DNA of 64,000 nt from Aquimarina muelleri DSM 19832 (GCF_000430665.1 NZ_AUML01000004.1:124001-188000), one strand, 5' to 3'. Shown: positions 37,758 to 47,360, counted from the stretch's first letter. A program made the numbers and translations. Notes: generated from the letters alone by a model not told the origin.

Positions 37758-38414
37758 TTATATGTTTAGGTATTTTTCTAAATATTTAGACCTTTCTTTT
37801 AAGTTTGTTAAAAATGTGTCTTCAGGGTGTTTAGAAATGATGTTGTAGCTATATCTCCTAAATGTTTGTACAATATTATTAAGATCACTATCACTTATTT
37901 TTAGAGTTATTTGTGCAACATCATTTTTCATTTTAGAAATAAATAAACCCAATATCTTTGCGTTATTAGATTCGACTATTTGCGAAATTTCGCTAAAAGA
38001 GTAATCTAAAATACCTTTTTCTATGATAAGGATGTTTCCTGGCTCGCTTAAAAAAGGAGTTTCGTTAAAAAAAGTAATGATATCTCCTAGCTCAAAAAAT
38101 CCCAAATATTTGTTGTGATCATCTAGAACGGGCATTATGTTAGAATTATTTTTAGCAAATGATTCTAGAATATCTAGCCAATTGTCATCACTTCTGGTAT
38201 AAAAACCCTCTAGAGAATATTGGTATGCCTCTAGTGTCTTGTCTGTTTCAAAACAACGTATATCTGTTTCTGAAACACAGCCAAGATAAACATCATCTTT
38301 AATAACAGGGAAATGAGTGTAGGTAAGTTCGTTAAATAGTAATTGAGCATCAGTAACTTTTACCGATAAATCAAGAGGTTCTATTTCATTAACAATATAT
38401 AAACTTGTTTTCAT
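37758..38414 (-). CDS. CBS-domain protein
   Basis: 218 residues with two CBS domains (about 10-60 and 72-125: FPVIKDDVYLGCVSETDIRC, then IMPVLDDHNKYLGFFELGDI), followed by an ACT-like region (about 135-215, GNILIIEKGILDYSFSEISQ). No membrane segment or catalytic domain. CBS pairs bind adenosyl nucleotides, so this may sense energy or NAD(P) status. Its place between pdxJ and nadK is, to my knowledge, a stable flavobacterial arrangement. Function not established. Confidence 0.82.
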   Translation of the reverse strand: MKTSLYIVNEIEPLDLSVKVTDAQLLFNELTYTHFPVIKDDVYLGCVSETDIRCFETDKTLEAYQYSLEGFYTRSDDNWLDILESFAKNNSNIMPVLDDHNKYLGFFELGDIITFFNETPFLSEPGNILIIEKGILDYSFSEISQIVESNNAKILGLFISKMKNDVAQITLKISDSDLNNIVQTFRRYSYNIISKHPEDTFLTNLKERSKYLEKYLNI

Positions 38415-38481
38415 AATTTATAAGGGACTATCATTATGCAAAATAATCAAAAAATATACAATCAAGGCGTTCTCAAGTTTG

Positions 38482-38489
38482 TATTTTTG
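38482..38489 (+). promoter_or_regulatory. -7 element of pdxJ
   Basis: TATTTTTG, a TAnnTTTG match, 28 bases upstream of the pdxJ ATG. No TTG is seen at the usual distance. The divergent CBS-nadK transcript must start within the same 103-base gap. Confidence 0.4.
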
Positions 38490-38517
38490 CTTTTTCAGTA
38501 TAAAGACATCAAAAACT

Positions 38518-39231
38518 ATGACAAAGTTAAGTGTTAATGTTAATAAAATTGCAACGTTACGTAATTCTAGAGGAGGAAATACTCCTAACTTGATACAAGT
38601 AGCTATAGATATTCAGAATTTTGGGGGTCAGGGTATAACAATACATCCAAGACCCGATGAGAGACATATTAGATATCAAGATGCATATGATCTTAAGCCT
38701 GTTGTTGTTACAGAATATAATATAGAAGGTAATCCTGTTCCTAAATTTTTGGATCTGGTGTTAGATATTAAGCCTACTCAGGTTACTCTGGTTCCTGATG
38801 CAGAAGATGCAATAACCAGTAATGCTGGATGGGATACAAAAAAGCATATGGGATTTTTGAAAGAAGTGATTTCTGAATTTAAACGTAACGGAATACGAAC
38901 CTCTATATTTGTAGATCCTGTTTTAGATATAATTGAAGGAGCGGCTACTACGGGTGCTGATAGAATAGAGTTGTATACCGAAGAGTTTGCGTCAGAATAT
39001 ACTAAAGGAAATTCTGAAGCTATTATACCTTATGCAAAATGCGCTCAACTTGCAATAGATCTAAATCTTGGAGTTAATGCAGGTCATGATTTGTCTTTAG
39101 ATAATATTAAGTTTTTTAAAGAAAATATCCCAGGTCTTTTAGAGGTTTCTATTGGGCATGCCTTAATAAGTGAGTCTATTTATTTGGGGCTTGAGAATGT
39201 AGTTAATATGTATTTAAATCGTCTTAAATAA
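38518..39231 (+). CDS. pdxJ: pyridoxine 5'-phosphate synthase
   Basis: 237 residues from the ATG at 38518 (MTKLSVNVNKIATLRNSRGG); the frame reaches back to 38479 but the added residues are not part of the family and contain the promoter. GITIHPRPDERHIRYQDAYDL and VNAGHDLSLDNIKFF are PdxJ signatures. It joins 1-deoxyxylulose 5-phosphate and 3-amino-2-oxopropyl phosphate to form the vitamin B6 ring. The hydrolase gene starts 10 bp downstream and is likely co-transcribed. Confidence 0.96.
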   Translation: MTKLSVNVNKIATLRNSRGGNTPNLIQVAIDIQNFGGQGITIHPRPDERHIRYQDAYDLKPVVVTEYNIEGNPVPKFLDLVLDIKPTQVTLVPDAEDAITSNAGWDTKKHMGFLKEVISEFKRNGIRTSIFVDPVLDIIEGAATTGADRIELYTEEFASEYTKGNSEAIIPYAKCAQLAIDLNLGVNAGHDLSLDNIKFFKENIPGLLEVSIGHALISESIYLGLENVVNMYLNRLK

Positions 39232-39241
39232 TTTTTTCATT

Positions 39242-40009
39242 ATGAAATTATATGCTAATGTTTTTGGAAACGGTTTTCCTATCATAATTCTGCATGGTTT
39301 TTTAGGAATGGGGGATAATTGGAAGACTTTAGGAAAAAAAATATCGGACCAAGGCTTTCAAGTGCATTTGTTAGATCAGCGAAATCATGGTAGAAGTCCT
39401 CATAGCGAGGTGTTTAATTATGATTCGTTGGCGGAAGATTTAAAGACCTATTGTAACGATCATGGGTTAGATAAAATTAATCTTTTAGGGCACTCTATGG
39501 GGGGTAAAACAGCAATGCTTTTTGCTGTAAAATATCCAGAATTATTGAGTCGTTTAATAATTGTAGATATTGGGCCAAAATATTACCCATTACATCATCA
39601 GGATATTTTAGATGGACTAGATTCTTTAGATTTTGAAGTATTAAAATCCAGAGGAGATGTTGATGTGGCTTTAGAGGGATATGTTCCTGATGCAGGAGTT
39701 CGGATGTTTTTACTTAAAAACCTATATTGGAAAGAAAAAAACATGTTGGGGTTGCGAATGCATTTAAAGGCTCTGATTAACAATGCAAGCGAAATAGGAG
39801 TAGAACTTCCTGAGGATGATATTTACCTAGGGGAAACACTTTTTCTTAGAGGGGAAAAATCAAACTATATACTGGAGAAGGATCAGATAAGAATTAAAAA
39901 ACAATTTCCAGACTCTAAGATTTTAGAAATTTCTAATGCAGGGCATTGGTTACATGCAGAAAATCCTAAAGATTTTTTTAAAGAAGTATTAGAATTTATC
40001 AATAAATAA
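39242..40009 (+). CDS. alpha/beta hydrolase (YbfF-like)
   Basis: 255 residues. The oxyanion-hole segment is IILHGFLGMGDNW, the nucleophile elbow GHSMGG with Ser85, and the catalytic His is in ISNAGHWLHAENP near 237. No signal peptide, so cytoplasmic. The layout matches YbfF-type esterases acting on short acyl or acyl-CoA substrates. The physiological substrate is unknown; it sits 10 bp after pdxJ. Confidence 0.88.
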   Translation: MKLYANVFGNGFPIIILHGFLGMGDNWKTLGKKISDQGFQVHLLDQRNHGRSPHSEVFNYDSLAEDLKTYCNDHGLDKINLLGHSMGGKTAMLFAVKYPELLSRLIIVDIGPKYYPLHHQDILDGLDSLDFEVLKSRGDVDVALEGYVPDAGVRMFLLKNLYWKEKNMLGLRMHLKALINNASEIGVELPEDDIYLGETLFLRGEKSNYILEKDQIRIKKQFPDSKILEISNAGHWLHAENPKDFFKEVLEFINK

Positions 40010-40049
40010 GCAAAAAATACTATGTATGCATAATATTTTGATGATTTCG

Positions 40050-40079
40050 TTGTATTATTGGTATTTTCTATTAAATTTG
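40050..40079 (+). promoter_or_regulatory. promoter of the FadL-like porin gene
   Basis: TTG (40050-40052), 19 bases, then TAAATTTG (40072-40079), matching the Bacteroidota consensus. The -7 element is 52 bases before the ATG at 40132. Confidence 0.5.
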
Positions 40080-40131
40080 GTAAATCAATTTTTTCAAAAT
40101 CCTAAAATAACAAAATAATTCTAAATTAATT

Positions 40132-41388
40132 ATGAAAAAACTATTATTATTAGTTCTATTTGTCTTGGTGACTTTGGTCACGTATGCAGGTGGATATAGA
40201 GTTAGTGTACAAGGACAGAGGGCTATGGCTATGGGGCATACAGGGGTAGCAGTGGTTAATAGTGCAGAACTGGTATTCTTTAATCCAGCAGGTCTTGTAT
40301 ATTTAGAAAATAAACTAAATGTTAGTGTTGGAGCAAGTGGTATTTTTACCGATGTAATCTTTCAGAATGAAGATTTAGGCATTTCTTATGAAACAGATAG
40401 TTCTGTAGGTACTCCTCTTAATTTGTATGGTTCTTATAGAGTAAACGATTGGATGTCTGTGGGTCTTGGTGTTTATACACCATACGGTAGTGAGGTTACG
40501 TGGCCAACGGATTGGGCAGGATCTCATTTAGTAAATAATATCGATCTTGCTGCAATTTATATTCAGCCAGTGGTTTCTTTTAAGATTTCGGATTATTTTA
40601 GTATTGGTGGTGGGCCAATCTATGTTATAGGTTCAGTAAACTTTAATAGAAATCTTAGTAGAACACTTTCTGATATAGACGGGAATCGTTCTAATGTTAC
40701 TGTAGAGGATTCTGGTGTTACTAAATGGGGATGGAGTGTAGGCGCTATGTTTAATCCGACAGAAAATTTGCGTTTAGGGTTTAATTACCGAAGTGAAATT
40801 ATTGTGGAGGTTGAAGGAGGAGAAGCTACATTTTCGAACCTTCCTAATTCTACCGCGGTTCCATTAACTAACGGAACTACTACTTTTGATGCCGCTTTGC
40901 CTTTGCCAGCAGAGTTAACAGTTGGTTTGTCATATGAATATAATAAATGGGTTTTTGCATTTGATTATAACAGGCAGTTCTGGGGAGTGTACAAATCTTT
41001 AGATATCGATTTTGGAAGTACACCTACAGGCCCGGATTCTGTAAATCCTCGTAACTATAAAGACTCTTCGGCATATCGTTTAGGGTTGCAATATCAAGCA
41101 ACAGATAAAATTACTTTAAGAGCTGGGTATTATCGTGATGAATCTCCTGTGCAAGCAGGTTTTTTTGCGCCAGAAACTCCACGTAATGATTCAGATGGTT
41201 TTACAGGAGGTTTGAGCTACGCTATAACACCTAAACTGGCTATAGATGCTTCTTTCTTTTATTTGAAGTTTAAAGAGGTAGATGCTTCTTATGATCATTA
41301 TAAAGAGAATGGGCAGGAAGTTCCTTTTGGGGGAACGTATAAATCTAGTGCTTTTGCACCTGGACTTGGTTTAACTTATAAAATGTAA
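40132..41388 (+). CDS. OmpP1/FadL-family outer-membrane transport protein
   Basis: 418 residues with a signal peptide (MKKLLLLVLFVLVTLVTYAG). The N-terminal hatch region GYRVSVQGQRAMAMGHTGVAVV and the SVGLGVYTPYGSEVTWPTDW segment are FadL/TodX signatures. Fourteen barrel strands are expected, ending in SAFAPGLGLTYKM. These channels pass hydrophobic compounds such as fatty acids laterally across the outer membrane. A GDSL lipoprotein gene starts 5 bp downstream, a pair often seen in Bacteroidota. Confidence 0.92.
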   Translation: MKKLLLLVLFVLVTLVTYAGGYRVSVQGQRAMAMGHTGVAVVNSAELVFFNPAGLVYLENKLNVSVGASGIFTDVIFQNEDLGISYETDSSVGTPLNLYGSYRVNDWMSVGLGVYTPYGSEVTWPTDWAGSHLVNNIDLAAIYIQPVVSFKISDYFSIGGGPIYVIGSVNFNRNLSRTLSDIDGNRSNVTVEDSGVTKWGWSVGAMFNPTENLRLGFNYRSEIIVEVEGGEATFSNLPNSTAVPLTNGTTTFDAALPLPAELTVGLSYEYNKWVFAFDYNRQFWGVYKSLDIDFGSTPTGPDSVNPRNYKDSSAYRLGLQYQATDKITLRAGYYRDESPVQAGFFAPETPRNDSDGFTGGLSYAITPKLAIDASFFYLKFKEVDASYDHYKENGQEVPFGGTYKSSAFAPGLGLTYKM

Positions 41389-41393
41389 TAAAG

Positions 41394-42983
41394 ATGACGA
41401 GGAAAAATATAAAATATTTTGCGATTCTGGCATTAGGATTAATAGCTTGTGAACCAGAATTTGATACTCCAATCGATGGAGCAGAGGTTTATGTGAGTGG
41501 TAAACTAGATTTAAGTAATTATGTTGCTCTAGGTAATTCTCTTACGGCTGGTTATGCAGACGGTGCATTATATATTACGGGGCAAGAAAATTCATATCCA
41601 AATATATTGGCTCAGCAATTTAAATTAGCAGGAGGAGGAGAGTTTATGCAGCCGTTAATGGCTGATAATACTGGTGGAGCTTTGTTAGGAGGGAATCAGA
41701 TTTTAGATAATAGATTTGTATTAGTTTTTGATGATAAAGGTAAGCCAGTAGGTCCAGCTGTATACACAGGAGCTAAACCTACTACAGATGTTTCTAATAA
41801 ATTAACAGGTTCTTTCAATAATATGGGGGTTCCGGGTGCAAAAAGCTATCATCTTGCAGCTCCTGGGTATGGTAATGTAGCAGGAGTACAAGCAGGTTTG
41901 GCAAATCCTTATTTTGCAAGATTTGCATCATCTTCAGAAACTACAGTTATTGCGGATGCAGTAGCTCAAAAGCCAACATTTTTTAGCTTGTGGATAGGTA
42001 ATAATGATATTCTTAGTTATGCTACTTCTGGTGGAGTGGGTGAGGATCATAATGTTACAGGTAATTTAGTGCCATCTACTTATGGTTCTAATGATATTAC
42101 GAATAATAATGTGTTTGCATCTGTTTATAGCGATTTAGTAAAAGCTCTTGCTGTTAATGGAACCGAAGGGGTATTGTTAGATATACCAGACATTACTTCT
42201 GCTCCATTTTTTACAACAGTACCTTTTGCGCCGCTAAATCCTTTGGATCCAAGTTTTGCTGCGCAAATACCAACACTTAATGCTACATATGCTGGTTTAA
42301 ATATGGCTTTTACAGCTTTAGGTGTTCCAGAGAGAGCAATACAATTTTCTGCTACAACAGCTAGTGCTGTGGTTATCAAAGATGAATCCCTTACAGATAT
42401 AACGGCAGGTCTTACAGTTGCTTTAGGAGGGGCATTTGGTCCTTTGGCTCCAATTGTTGCTGCTCAATATGGTCAAGCAAGGCAGGCTAAAAGTTCGGAT
42501 TTATTAACGCTAAGAAGTTCAGGAGTTATTGGTAAAGTAAATACGGCTAGGGTTGCAGAATTAATTGGGATGGGAGTGCCAAAAGAAACAGCAGGTCAAT
42601 TGTCTGTAAACGGACTTACGCTTCCGTTAGAGGATAAGTATGTTTTAATTCCAGAAGAACAGACAGCAATAAAAATAGCGCAAGATTCTTATAACGCTAC
42701 TATTAAGGCTGTTGCAGGGGCTAATGGTTTGGCGTTTGTAAGTGCAAAATCGTTATTGTTACAAGTAGCAGAAACTGGAGTGTCTTTTGATGGAGGGGTT
42801 GTTACTTCAACTTTTGCATCTGGAGGAGGGTTTTCTTTAGATGGTGTTCATCCTACTCCAAGAGGACATGCATTGGTTGCTAATGCATTGTTGGAAGCTC
42901 TTGAAGAAACTTATGAAGCTAAATTCCCAAGGGTTAATATAGGTAATTATGGTACCGTTACTGCTAATAACGAAGTGAATTAA
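41394..42983 (+). CDS. SGNH/GDSL-type lipoprotein hydrolase
   Basis: 529 residues. The lipobox is LIAC with Cys19. SGNH blocks: YVALGNSLTAGYADG with nucleophile Ser49, Gly in FNNMGVPGA, SLWIGNNDIL with the block-III Asn, and DGVHPTPRGHALVAN with the Asp-His pair. It is larger than simple GDSL esterases because of insertions around the core. It is probably an outer-membrane-anchored lipase or esterase releasing fatty acids taken up by the FadL-like porin 5 bp upstream (inference from pairing). Confidence 0.88.
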   Translation: MTRKNIKYFAILALGLIACEPEFDTPIDGAEVYVSGKLDLSNYVALGNSLTAGYADGALYITGQENSYPNILAQQFKLAGGGEFMQPLMADNTGGALLGGNQILDNRFVLVFDDKGKPVGPAVYTGAKPTTDVSNKLTGSFNNMGVPGAKSYHLAAPGYGNVAGVQAGLANPYFARFASSSETTVIADAVAQKPTFFSLWIGNNDILSYATSGGVGEDHNVTGNLVPSTYGSNDITNNNVFASVYSDLVKALAVNGTEGVLLDIPDITSAPFFTTVPFAPLNPLDPSFAAQIPTLNATYAGLNMAFTALGVPERAIQFSATTASAVVIKDESLTDITAGLTVALGGAFGPLAPIVAAQYGQARQAKSSDLLTLRSSGVIGKVNTARVAELIGMGVPKETAGQLSVNGLTLPLEDKYVLIPEEQTAIKIAQDSYNATIKAVAGANGLAFVSAKSLLLQVAETGVSFDGGVVTSTFASGGGFSLDGVHPTPRGHALVANALLEALEETYEAKFPRVNIGNYGTVTANNEVN

Positions 42984-43010
42984 TAAGATATTTAAAAAAA
43001 ATATATTTTA

Positions 43011-43039
43011 AACCTGCTGTTTTTTAGCAGGTTTTTTTT
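43011..43039 (+). terminator. terminator of the porin-hydrolase operon
   Basis: AACCTGCT (43011-43018) pairs perfectly with AGCAGGTT (43026-43033), with a T-rich loop and a T-run to 43039. It begins 28 bases past the stop of the GDSL gene. Confidence 0.88.
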
Positions 43040-43058
43040 ATTAAAAAGAGATAAAGTT

Positions 43059-43066
43059 TATCTTTG
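43059..43066 (+). promoter_or_regulatory. -7 element immediately before the holin-like gene
   Basis: TATCTTTG ends only 4 bases before the ATG at 43071. Transcription normally starts a few bases after this element, so the message would be leaderless or nearly so. No TTG is found at the usual spacing. Confidence 0.4.
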
Positions 43067-43070
43067 AAGT

Positions 43071-43418
43071 ATGAATTTTCTACTTAAACTTATTTTAAGT
43101 GCTCTAGCAGTACTTATTTTAGCTAAAATCCTTCCAGGAGTGGAGGTGGATAATTATGTGAGTGCTTTGATTGTTGCGGCTGTTTTAGCTGTCTTAAATT
43201 CGATAGTAAAGCCTTTATTGGTTATTTTGACATTGCCTGCTACGATACTTACTTTAGGGTTGTTTCTTTTAGTAATTAATGCTGCGATTATTTTATTGGC
43301 AGATTATTTTATAGCAGGTTTTAATGTAGGTGGTTGGTTGTGGGCGCTGATCTTTAGTATCTTGTTGTCTATATTTCAATCTATACTACATTCTATTTTA
43401 AAGAAAGATAAAAATTAA
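43071..43418 (+). CDS. phage-holin-family (PF04020-like) membrane protein
   Basis: 115 residues with four hydrophobic helices (about 3-22, 28-50, 55-78 and 86-108). KILPGVEVDNYVSALIVAAVLAVLNSIVKPLL (shown here to ILPGVEVDNYVSALIVA) and LPATILTLGLFLLVINAAII match the small YvlD-like family. Despite its name the family is widely chromosomal and its role is unsettled. No phage genes are near. Single gene between two terminator/promoter units. Confidence 0.88.
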   Translation: MNFLLKLILSALAVLILAKILPGVEVDNYVSALIVAAVLAVLNSIVKPLLVILTLPATILTLGLFLLVINAAIILLADYFIAGFNVGGWLWALIFSILLSIFQSILHSILKKDKN

Positions 43419-43451
43419 TGTAACGCTTGCTGTTTTTCAGGGAGTTAAAAA

Positions 43452-43482
43452 TTTGTTGTGATGTAAAAAAGTATTACTTTTG
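43452..43482 (+). promoter_or_regulatory. promoter of tig
   Basis: TTTG (43452-43455), 19 bases, then TACTTTTG (43475-43482), a good match to the Bacteroidota consensus. The -7 element ends 32 bases before the tig ATG at 43515. Confidence 0.6.
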
Positions 43483-43514
43483 CAACCCAATTTTTAGTAG
43501 TAAACGAAGAGATA

Positions 43515-44837
43515 ATGAATATTTCAAAAGAGCAATTAGACGAATTGAATGCGGTGGTAACGGTAGATATCGCTAAAGAAGACTATAGTGATAAGGTAGA
43601 AAAAATCCTTAAAGACTATCGTAAAAATGCTAATATTCCTGGTTTTAGAAAAGGCCACGTTCCTATGGGGCTTGTGAAAAAGCAGTATGGAAAAGCCGTT
43701 TTGGTAGACGAAGTTAATAAGCTATTACAAGATGCATTAAATAAATATCTTACTGAAGAGAAATTAGATGTTCTAGGAAATCCTCTTCCTAAAGAACAAG
43801 AAAATTTTGATTGGGATACAGATAGTTATTCTTTTGAGTTTGAACTAGGGTTAGCTCCAAAATTTGAAGTAACTCTCAATGGGAAAAAAGCAGTTACTCA
43901 TTATAAGATAGTTGCTACAGAGGAGATGATAGATAACCAGATTAAAACCATTCAAAAACAATATGGTAAGTTGGTTCCTAAAGATATTGTAGAAAAAGAA
44001 GATCTAATAGCCGGTTCTTTTACTAACGAAGAAAAAGGAATAGATAATGCAACTACAATATCGCTTGAAAAGATTAAAGGAAAAAAGAATCTAGATAAAT
44101 TTATTGGAGCAAAAGTAGGAGATGTTATTACTTTAAAAACAAAAGGATTATTTAGTGATAATCATGATTTAATTAGTGCTTTAAAAATAGAACATGATGA
44201 AGCTCATGATTTAGATATCGAAGTGGTTTTTACCATTTCAGAGATAAATAATCAGGAACTTGCTGATTTAGATCAAGAATTGTTTGATAAGTTATTTGGC
44301 CCAGGAGTTATTAAAACAACTACAGAGCTTAAGGATAAAATTAAAGAAGATGCTGAGCGTCAATTTGAACAACAATCAGAACAACAATTGCTTAATGATA
44401 TTACTGAAAATATACTAGAAAACACTAAGTTTGACCTTCCTATAGAGTTTTTGCAAAAGTGGATTCGTACAACAGGGGAGCAGCCTTTAACAGATGATGA
44501 AGCAAAAGACGAATATGAAAAAAGTGAAAAAGGACTTCGTTACCAGTTAATAGAGGGAAAAATTATTAAGGATAATAATCTGCAGGTAACTTTTGAAGAA
44601 TTAAAAGATTTTTCTAAAGACCTAATTAAAAAACAGATGGCTCAGTTTGGGCAAAATTCTCCAGAAGATAAAGAGTTAGAAGATATTGCAGCTAGAATAT
44701 TGTCTAATCAGGATGAGGTTAAGAGAATGTCAGAACAATTAATGAGTAAAAAAATGTTAAATTTCTTTAAAGAAAACGCTAAGCTTAAAGAGAAAGAAAT
44801 GAGCTTTGATGAATTTATAAAAGAAGTTTACAAATAA
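43515..44837 (+). CDS. tig: trigger factor
   Basis: 440 residues, normal length. The ribosome-binding signature lies near 38-50 (NIPGFRKGHVPMGLVKKQYG). A PPIase-like middle (about 150-240) is degenerate, as in other Bacteroidota: the insertion SDNHDLISALKIEHDEAHDLD replaces conserved FKBP residues. A helical C-terminal chaperone domain (about 250-440) follows. It binds nascent chains at the ribosome exit. It precedes clpP-clpX, the usual order, but a hairpin terminator lies between. Confidence 0.93.
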   Translation: MNISKEQLDELNAVVTVDIAKEDYSDKVEKILKDYRKNANIPGFRKGHVPMGLVKKQYGKAVLVDEVNKLLQDALNKYLTEEKLDVLGNPLPKEQENFDWDTDSYSFEFELGLAPKFEVTLNGKKAVTHYKIVATEEMIDNQIKTIQKQYGKLVPKDIVEKEDLIAGSFTNEEKGIDNATTISLEKIKGKKNLDKFIGAKVGDVITLKTKGLFSDNHDLISALKIEHDEAHDLDIEVVFTISEINNQELADLDQELFDKLFGPGVIKTTTELKDKIKEDAERQFEQQSEQQLLNDITENILENTKFDLPIEFLQKWIRTTGEQPLTDDEAKDEYEKSEKGLRYQLIEGKIIKDNNLQVTFEELKDFSKDLIKKQMAQFGQNSPEDKELEDIAARILSNQDEVKRMSEQLMSKKMLNFFKENAKLKEKEMSFDEFIKEVYK

Positions 44838-44879
44838 TTAATGTTGTAATTTACTAAGGAATTTATACTTATATTTAGG

Positions 44880-44912
44880 GCGTTAAACTATCTTTAGGTT
44901 AACGCTTTTTTT
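44880..44912 (+). terminator. terminator between tig and clpP
   Basis: GCGTTAA (44880-44886) pairs with TTAACGC (44899-44905), and the stem continues inward after one mismatch. A run of seven T follows. It lies 43 bases after the tig stop and 28 bases before clpP. The loop contains TATCTTTA, one base off a -7 element, so termination and a clpP promoter may overlap. Confidence 0.7.
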
Positions 44913-44939
44913 ATCAATAAAAATTCAGAAAATAAAGAT

Positions 44940-45614
44940 ATGGATTACGCGAAAGAATTCGAAAAATACGCTACGAAACATCAAGGTATTAATAGTAATT
45001 ATTATAATCAGATCATCAGTAGTATGTATCCGGTGGGTATGACTCCTAATATTATAGAAGAACGTCAAATGAATATAGCTATTTTTGATGTTTTTTCAAG
45101 ATTAATGATGGATCGTATTATATTTTTAGGGACAGGTATTAATGATCAGGTAGCTAATATTGTTCAAGCACAATTATTATTTCTTGAAAGTGTAGATTCT
45201 ACAAAAGATATTCAAATTTACCTTAATTCCCCAGGAGGAAGTGTTTATGCTGGGTTAGGTATTTACGATACTATGCAGTTTATAAAACCAAATGTAGCTA
45301 CGATTTGTACAGGTATGGCTGCATCTATGGGTGCTGTATTGTTGTGTGCTGGAGAAAAAGGAAAGCGTTCTGCATTACCACATAGTCGGGTTATGATTCA
45401 TCAGCCATTAGGTGGTGCTCAAGGGCAGGCAAGTGATATAGAAATCACTGCACGAGAGATTTTGATTTTAAAAGAAGAATTATATAAAATTATAGCCAAA
45501 CATTCTGGGCAGACCTATGATAAGGTATACGAAGATAGTGATAGGGACTACTGGATGAAAGCGGATAAAGCTTTGGAATATGGTATGATTGATGAAATTT
45601 TAAGTAGAGAATGA
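44940..45614 (+). CDS. clpP: ATP-dependent Clp protease proteolytic subunit
   Basis: 224 residues. The catalytic triad is Ser129 in [13 protein letters not shown], His154 in [12 protein letters not shown] and Asp201/203 in [27 protein letters not shown] is the oxyanion strand. It has a slightly extended N-terminus, possibly removed by self-processing. Forms the barrel-shaped tetradecamer that degrades proteins delivered by ClpX, encoded 100 bp downstream. Confidence 0.97.
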   Translation: MDYAKEFEKYATKHQGINSNYYNQIISSMYPVGMTPNIIEERQMNIAIFDVFSRLMMDRIIFLGTGINDQVANIVQAQLLFLESVDSTKDIQIYLNSPGGSVYAGLGIYDTMQFIKPNVATICTGMAASMGAVLLCAGEKGKRSALPHSRVMIHQPLGGAQGQASDIEITAREILILKEELYKIIAKHSGQTYDKVYEDSDRDYWMKADKALEYGMIDEILSRE

Positions 45615-45714
45615 TATAATTTTTCGTGCTAATCGAAATAAAGGATATTTGTAATTCCTATATATTGTATAGTATAGCAAGAAAGATTTTTATGAAAATG
45701 AAACTAAAATAACT

Positions 45715-46947
45715 ATGGCCAAGGAAGATTTAGAATGCTCTTTTTGTGGGAGAAAAAAACCTGAAACTAATTTACTTATAGCTGGATTGGATGCTCATAT
45801 ATGTGATAGATGTATTGTTCAAGCAAATGGAATTGTAGTGGAAGAGGCTAAAGATGAGGAGACAGGTGAGCTTAGTAGCGAATTAATGCTTCGTAAGCCT
45901 ATGGCGATCAAAAAATTCTTAGATGAATACGTTATAGGACAAGAGTTTACTAAAAAAGTAATGTCTGTAGCAGTATATAATCACTATAAAAGATTATTGC
46001 AACCAAAAACAGATGATGATATTGAAATACAGAAAAGTAATATCATTATGGTTGGGCAAACAGGAACTGGTAAAACATTAATGGCTAAAACTATAGCCAA
46101 AATGCTTAATGTACCTCTAGCAATAGTAGATGCTACGGTACTTACTGAGGCAGGGTATGTTGGTGAAGATGTAGAGAGTATTCTTACAAGACTTCTTCAG
46201 GCAGCAGATTACAATTTGGAAAAAGCACAGCGAGGTATTGTATTTATTGATGAAATAGATAAAATAGCACGTAAAAGTGATAATCCAAGTATTACTAGAG
46301 ATGTTTCTGGAGAAGGAGTGCAGCAAGCACTACTTAAGTTGTTAGAAGGAACTGTAGTAAATGTTCCGCCAAAAGGAGGGAGAAAACATCCTGATCAAAA
46401 GTTTATAGAGGTTAATACCGAAAATATTCTTTTTATTGCAGGGGGAGCTTTTGATGGTATAGAAAAAAGCATACAAAAGAGATTAAATATGCAAGCAGTT
46501 GGATATAGTGCTTCTAAAAGTGAAGATACTATAGAGAAAGATAATCTGCTTCAGTATATTATACCAAAAGATTTAAAAGATTTTGGTCTGATTCCAGAAA
46601 TTATAGGTAGATTACCTGTTCTTTCTTATATGGATCCTTTAGACGAAGAAACTCTTAGGTCTATATTGACTGATCCTAAAAATGCTATTATAAAACAATA
46701 TAAAAAGCTGTTTGAAATGGACGATATAAATTTCTCCATAACAGACGAAGCACTAGATTATATTGTAAAAAAGGCTATGGAATATAAGTTAGGAGCAAGA
46801 GGTCTTAGATCTCTGTGTGAAGCGATTTTAACAGATGCAATGTTTGAGATGCCAGAAAGTGAAGAAACGGAGCTTACTGTGGATAAGGATTATACAGAAA
46901 AGAAATTAAATAAGTCTACGATTAAAAAACTTAAAGCTGTTTCTTAA
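45715..46947 (+). CDS. clpX: Clp protease ATP-binding unfoldase ClpX
   Basis: 410 residues. The N-terminal zinc-binding domain has Cys8, Cys11, Cys30 and Cys33. Walker A GQTGTGKT is at 114-121, Walker B in [11 protein letters not shown], and the pore loop [11 protein letters not shown] and sensor motif [12 protein letters not shown] are present. It recognises tagged proteins, unfolds them and feeds ClpP. It ends at an exceptionally long perfect hairpin shared with a convergent gene. Confidence 0.97.
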   Translation: MAKEDLECSFCGRKKPETNLLIAGLDAHICDRCIVQANGIVVEEAKDEETGELSSELMLRKPMAIKKFLDEYVIGQEFTKKVMSVAVYNHYKRLLQPKTDDDIEIQKSNIIMVGQTGTGKTLMAKTIAKMLNVPLAIVDATVLTEAGYVGEDVESILTRLLQAADYNLEKAQRGIVFIDEIDKIARKSDNPSITRDVSGEGVQQALLKLLEGTVVNVPPKGGRKHPDQKFIEVNTENILFIAGGAFDGIEKSIQKRLNMQAVGYSASKSEDTIEKDNLLQYIIPKDLKDFGLIPEIIGRLPVLSYMDPLDEETLRSILTDPKNAIIKQYKKLFEMDDINFSITDEALDYIVKKAMEYKLGARGLRSLCEAILTDAMFEMPESEETELTVDKDYTEKKLNKSTIKKLKAVS

Positions 46948-46956
46948 ATATTGCTA

Positions 46957-47023
46957 AATATATCAACTATAAAAAAACACCTTTATTCGTTCAATAAAGG
47001 TGTTTTTTTATAGTTGATATATT
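46957..47023. terminator. very long perfect hairpin terminator after clpX
   Basis: Arms 46957-46987 and 46993-47023 are exact reverse complements over 31 bp, with a 5-base loop (CGTTC). The core is CACCTTTATT / AATAAAGGTG with A/T runs built into the outer stem. Because both strands carry T-runs it should stop clpX (plus) and the gene ending at 47055 (minus). The length and perfection are beyond what termination needs. Confidence 0.85.
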
Positions 47024-47054
47024 AGTTTTTTTACTTTTTTATAGTTCTTAAAAT

Positions 47055-47360
47055 TTATAAATTAGTAAGGATGTTTTCTGTGTTTTTTAGATCAAGAATT
47101 TTATTACCTAAAGATATTTCAAATTCATTCTGTCTAATTAGAGCCTCATAAAATGTGATTTTAGATATTTCACTATAACAAGCATCATCTTCTAGTATTT
47201 GTTCTGCTTTCAATGTTATAGGTGTCGGAATATCCGTATTTTTATTATTACTTACAACTGCAATTTCATTAGTTGTAGTTGGGTCTGTAATTTTGATTTC
47301 TTGTGCGTTAATTCCTGTAAAAAATAATAATAAAATAAAGCAAGATATCGTAGTTCTCAT
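47055..47360 (-). CDS. small exported protein of unknown function
   Basis: 101 residues with a signal peptide (MRTTISCFILLLFFTGINA, cleaved before QEIKI). The mature 80 residues are acidic with one Cys in LEDDACYSEISKITFYEALI and a C-terminal EISLGNKILDLKNTENILTN. No family recognised. Convergent with clpX. A -7 candidate on the minus strand (TAAATTTG, 47398-47405) lies upstream. Confidence 0.6.
   Translation of the reverse strand: MRTTISCFILLLFFTGINAQEIKITDPTTTNEIAVVSNNKNTDIPTPITLKAEQILEDDACYSEISKITFYEALIRQNEFEISLGNKILDLKNTENILTNL

Noticed and set aside
43515..44837. Damaged trigger factor gene
   Set aside because: The PPIase domain is atypical, but the frame is intact and the length normal; this is usual for the phylum.
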